This document shows positions 6,545-9,268 of a stretch of 9,268 nucleotides of DNA, one piece after another. The notes below the pieces were generated by a model. It was not told the origin of the DNA, searched no databases, and saw only the letters and a list, made by a program, of their open reading frames with translations. Made by a program: the position numbers and the translations under genes. Source of the stretch: Chloroflexota bacterium (GTDB lineage Bacteria; Chloroflexota; Dehalococcoidia; SM23-28-2; RBG-16-64-32); NCBI GenBank assembly GCA_016190405.1, contig JACPQO010000243.1, positions 1 to 9,268 of the forward strand. Reading direction: 5' to 3'. The number at the start of each line of letters is the position of its first letter. The stretch's first letter is position 1.

Positions 6545-8110
6545 ATGAGCGCCAGTGTTGAACTGCCTCCGGCAATCGGGACGGGAGTCGCAACCGCGCG
6601 GCCGTTGACGCGGCGCCTTGCCGAGGCAGCGTTGCTCGTGTTGGTCTGCCTCGTGCCGGTCCTGTTCTTCTCGCTTTTCTGGAGCACGCCCTTCGAGCGT
6701 GACGAGGGCGTATACGCCACCGTCGCCCAGGGGCTGCTCGACGGCAGGATTCCCTACCGTGACCTGTTCGATAACAAGCCACCGCTGGTCTACGACTGGT
6801 ACGCCTTCAGCTTCTTGCTGTTTGGCGAGACGGTGTCGGCGCCGCGGATCGTGGCGGCAGTGCTCCTTTCGTTCACCACCCTCGCCGTCTACGCGCAAGC
6901 CCGGATGCTGCTGACTCGCGCCCTCGCTTACATGGCCGCCGGTATCTTTGCCGTCTCCACCGGCCTTCCCTTCGTTGCCCTTCACGCCAACACGGAAGCC
7001 TACATGCTCCTGCCGCTGGTCACCTCCCTGCTGGCGTTCACCCAGGGAATCCGAAGCGGCCGCGTCATCTGGTTCTTCCTCGCCGGCTTCCTCGCCGCAC
7101 TAGCGATGCTGACCAAGCAAGTGGCCGTGTGGAACCTCGCCGCGCTGGTGCTGGTCGGTAGCTGGTGGCGCTGGCGAAATCCGGATCGCTCCTGGCGCGT
7201 TATCGGCCCGGCCCTGTCCACGCTGGCCGGAGCCGCGCTCGCCCTTTCACTCGGCGCGCTGCCGTTCATAGTGAGCGGCGCCCTGTCCGATTTCATCTAC
7301 GCCAACGTCCTCTACAACTACCGGTACGTGGGGATCCTGTCCACCGCCCAGCGTCTGTTCATCCTGAAGAGGACCCTCCTTTTCCTGGCGTTCTTCATGG
7401 CCCTCGCCGGCCCTCTGATCATCGGCGCCCTCATCGGGTTCGTGACCGCGCTGCGCCCCCGCAGATCGTGGCCCTGGTACGCCTTCCTGGCGTGGACCGT
7501 TGCTTCCGGCCTCGGCGTGGCGATGGGCGCCCGGTTCTATCCCCACTACTTCCTTCAGCTCCTGCCCGCCATGGCCATCCTGTCGACCGTGGCCATCCAG
7601 CGGCTGATGGAAGGGCGCCGCCCGACCATGCTGAGAAGCGGCCTCCTTCTCCTCACCGGACTCACGGTCGTGGTGTTCCTGGTCACCAACGCGCTGCTGT
7701 ACTTATCCCCTGACGCCACCGAGAAGCGCTTCTCGGAGAGCGCCTACTACCAGAAGCAGTGGGAGAAGCAGAGTAGAGCTCTGGCAGCCTACGTCGCGGA
7801 CCGGACTCCCCCGGACCAGGAGATCTTCAACTACGGGCGCGAGGCCCAGCTCTACTTCTACGCCGACCGGCTCCCGGCCGCCAGATACTTCTACGACTGG
7901 GCTTACGTCTACGACGAGAGCACTTTGCCGCAGACCATCGAACAGCTGCGCCGCGACCCGCCTCTGTACATCGTCGACTCCGTCCGGCCCCCTCTCTTCC
8001 AGGACGCGGACCGTCACGCGGCGTTCGACGCCTTTCTCGAGGAACGTTACGAATACGTGGGCCGCGTCGAGTTCGCTGACGTGTACCGGCTGAGCGGAAA
8101 CCCTCGTTGA
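6545..8110 (+). CDS. Polytopic membrane glycosyltransferase, GT39/ArnT-like (PMT_2 type)
   Basis: A 521-aa GT-C fold membrane enzyme, expected to transfer a sugar from a polyprenyl-phosphate donor to a lipid, glycan or protein at the outer face of the cytoplasmic membrane. The first membrane segment (~27-46) is followed by the family's extracytoplasmic catalytic loop FERDEGVYATVAQGLLDGR (50-68), with the D53-E54 pair. IPYRDLFDNKPPLVY (69-83) comes next. About ten further hydrophobic segments lie between ~97 and ~388, including ARFYPHYFLQLLPAMAIL (~328-345), a motif I associate with GT39 proteins of Chloroflexota. The last ~130 residues are soluble (EIFNYGREAQLYFYADRLP, then LYIVDS) and end in a small alpha/beta domain seen in relatives. 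Length is normal for the family. No dedicated partner such as a polyprenyl-phosphate sugar synthase is next to it, so the acceptor is unknown. The start is the only ATG after an in-frame stop; its Shine-Dalgarno is oddly close. Confidence 0.9.
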   Translation: MSASVELPPAIGTGVATARPLTRRLAEAALLVLVCLVPVLFFSLFWSTPFERDEGVYATVAQGLLDGRIPYRDLFDNKPPLVYDWYAFSFLLFGETVSAPRIVAAVLLSFTTLAVYAQARMLLTRALAYMAAGIFAVSTGLPFVALHANTEAYMLLPLVTSLLAFTQGIRSGRVIWFFLAGFLAALAMLTKQVAVWNLAALVLVGSWWRWRNPDRSWRVIGPALSTLAGAALALSLGALPFIVSGALSDFIYANVLYNYRYVGILSTAQRLFILKRTLLFLAFFMALAGPLIIGALIGFVTALRPRRSWPWYAFLAWTVASGLGVAMGARFYPHYFLQLLPAMAILSTVAIQRLMEGRRPTMLRSGLLLLTGLTVVVFLVTNALLYLSPDATEKRFSESAYYQKQWEKQSRALAAYVADRTPPDQEIFNYGREAQLYFYADRLPAARYFYDWAYVYDESTLPQTIEQLRRDPPLYIVDSVRPPLFQDADRHAAFDAFLEERYEYVGRVEFADVYRLSGNPR

Positions 8111-8188
8111 CACTGCCACCGCTTTAGCGCACGATTGGCTTGCTCCCGAAGCGGAGACTGGGCGGGCCACGGAGTTGGAGGGCGGGCG

Positions 8189-9268
8189 ATGGTGGCGTGT
8201 CCATCATGCGGCTCCGAGAACCGTGACGATGCCACATTCTGCGGCGAGTGCGGATGCGCACTGGTCGCCGAATGGGTGTGTCCCGCCTGCCGCCGCAACA
8301 ACCCCCGCGGCCGGAAGTTCTGTGATGCCTGCGGACACCGCCTCGGCGATGCCCCGCCCTCAGGGCCCCCGCCAACCCCCCAGCCTTCCCCAGCCCTCCC
8401 CACCTCCTTCGCCGGCGGCCGCTACCAGGTCCAGCGCTTCCTGGGCGAGGGCGGCCGCAAGCGCGTCTATCTCGCGCACGACACGAAGCTCGACCGCGAC
8501 GTAGCCATCGCCGTCATCAAGACCGAGGGCCTGGACGCCGACGGGCTGACTCGCGTCCGGCGCGAGGCCCAGGCCATGGGCCGCCTGGGCGACCATCCCC
8601 ACATCGTCACCGTCTTTGACATCGGCGATGAGGCCGGCCAGCCCTACATAGTTTCCCAGTACATGGCGGGTGGTGATCTGGAGGGACTGCTGCAGCAGGC
8701 GGAGAACCATCGACTCGCTCTGACCCGCGCCCTACGCATCGCCGACCAGGTCCGTCAGGCCCTAGGGCACGCACACGACAGGGGCATAATCCATCGCGAC
8801 CTAAAGCCCGGCAACATCTGGCTGACCGAGGAGGGCACTGCCAAGCTGGGCGACTTCGGCCTGGCCGTGGCGTTAGACCGCTCGCGGCTCACGGTGGAAG
8901 GGATGATGGTGGGCACGGTGGCCTATATGGCGCCGGAGCAGGCGTTAGGACGCCAACCCGACGCTCGTAGCGACCTCTACTCCCTGGGCTGCGTCCTCTA
9001 CGAGATGGTGACCGGCCGCCCGCCCTTCCTGGGCGACGACGCCGTGGCCATCATCTCGCAGCACATCAACACGGCGCCGGTAGCCCCCAGCTGGCACAAC
9101 CCGGAGGTGCCCAGGGCCTTCGAGGCCCTCATCGTGCGGCTGCTGGCCAAGGCGCCGGAGGAGCGACCGGAGAGCGCCGCCGCTGTGCTGGAGGTGATGA
9201 AAGCCATCATGGAGACGGCCTCGACCGTGGCGGGGCGGGCGGTGCAGGAGGAGGCGAACCCCCTGGAC
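8189..9268 (+). CDS. Double-zinc-ribbon Ser/Thr protein kinase with relocated lysine (3' partial)
   Basis: Open from ATG 8189 (GGAGGG at 8177-8182, 6 nt spacing) to the window edge; 360 codons are seen. Residues 1-52 form a double zinc ribbon with four CxxC knuckles (C4/C7, C18/C21, C31/C34, C45/C48). A Pro-rich linker (~53-72) follows, then a protein kinase domain (~77-340). Kinase motifs: glycine loop LGEGGRKRVY (85-94); VAIAVIK (105-111); helix-C Glu126 in RREAQAM; catalytic loop HRDLKPGN (202-209, Asp204); DFG 222-224; APE 248-250; SDLYSLGCVLYEM after it. The VAIK lysine is Ala108. Lys91 occupies the third-glycine position, and Lys111 lies three residues downstream. The other catalytic residues are intact, so activity is likely. 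From memory, relatives in Chloroflexota continue into an AAA-type ATPase region; the visible end ANPLD would fit, but this is inference. No transmembrane segment is seen, so it is probably cytoplasmic. The 78-nt gap before it has only a small inverted repeat, CGCTTTAGCG (8120-8129). Confidence 0.93.
   Translation, partial: MVACPSCGSENRDDATFCGECGCALVAEWVCPACRRNNPRGRKFCDACGHRLGDAPPSGPPPTPQPSPALPTSFAGGRYQVQRFLGEGGRKRVYLAHDTKLDRDVAIAVIKTEGLDADGLTRVRREAQAMGRLGDHPHIVTVFDIGDEAGQPYIVSQYMAGGDLEGLLQQAENHRLALTRALRIADQVRQALGHAHDRGIIHRDLKPGNIWLTEEGTAKLGDFGLAVALDRSRLTVEGMMVGTVAYMAPEQALGRQPDARSDLYSLGCVLYEMVTGRPPFLGDDAVAIISQHINTAPVAPSWHNPEVPRAFEALIVRLLAKAPEERPESAAAVLEVMKAIMETASTVAGRAVQEEANPLD

Noticed and set aside
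6332..6985. Minus-strand frame between the RRM and glycosyltransferase genes
   Set aside because: It overlaps the start of the GT39 gene, including its catalytic loop, and has no motif of its own.
8119..8154. CCGCTT / AAGCGG inverted repeat between the glycosyltransferase and kinase genes as a terminator
   Set aside because: Only six pairs, a 24-nt loop and no T-run; well within chance.
1..9268. Search for CRISPR arrays, tRNA or rRNA genes, insertion sequences and attachment sites
   Set aside because: No regularly spaced direct repeats, cloverleaf-like segment, transposase motif or terminal inverted repeats were seen by eye.

Overview
The window is about 9.3 kb of high-GC bacterial DNA. Every supported gene lies on the + strand. 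The mix suggests a Chloroflexota-type bacterium, perhaps Dehalococcoidia-like and from a metagenome. It comprises large secreted multi-domain proteins, remnants of PD40/CSLREA/dockerin-like modules, a GT39-type membrane glycosyltransferase, and a double-zinc-ribbon protein kinase of the GEGG-K type. This taxonomic reading is an inference from protein style, because no rRNA or other marker gene is present.

Layout. (1) 2-2128 is the 3' part of a large secreted surface protein with fibronectin-like, CARDB-like and carbohydrate-binding-like modules; its 5' end lies outside the window. (2) 2183-5365 is a complete secreted penicillin-acylase-family Ntn-hydrolase of 1060 aa with a good Shine-Dalgarno, 54 nt downstream and probably co-transcribed. 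(3) 5366-6131 has no intact gene. It holds the compressed remains of a secreted protein (5476-5841), in which a PD40 beta-propeller repeat, a CSLREA motif split by an in-frame TAA, and a dockerin-like calcium loop follow each other in one reading frame, and then GC-rich hairpins. (4) 6132-6476 is a small RRM RNA-binding protein, flanked on both sides by palindromes sharing the core CTCCGGAG; the upstream copy contains its Shine-Dalgarno. (5) 6545-8110 is a polytopic GT39/ArnT-like glycosyltransferase. (6) 8189 to the window end is the 5' part of a double-zinc-ribbon Ser/Thr protein kinase, cut by the edge.

The first half is devoted to export and the cell surface: secreted adhesin or binding modules, an exported amidohydrolase, and debris of another exported protein. 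The second half is a set of apparently unrelated single genes for RNA binding, membrane glycosylation and signalling. The most interesting observation is in the kinase. The lysine of the VAIK motif is replaced by alanine, and a lysine occupies the third glycine position of the glycine-rich loop. This is the same relocation known from eukaryotic WNK kinases. The second is the mosaic pseudogene.
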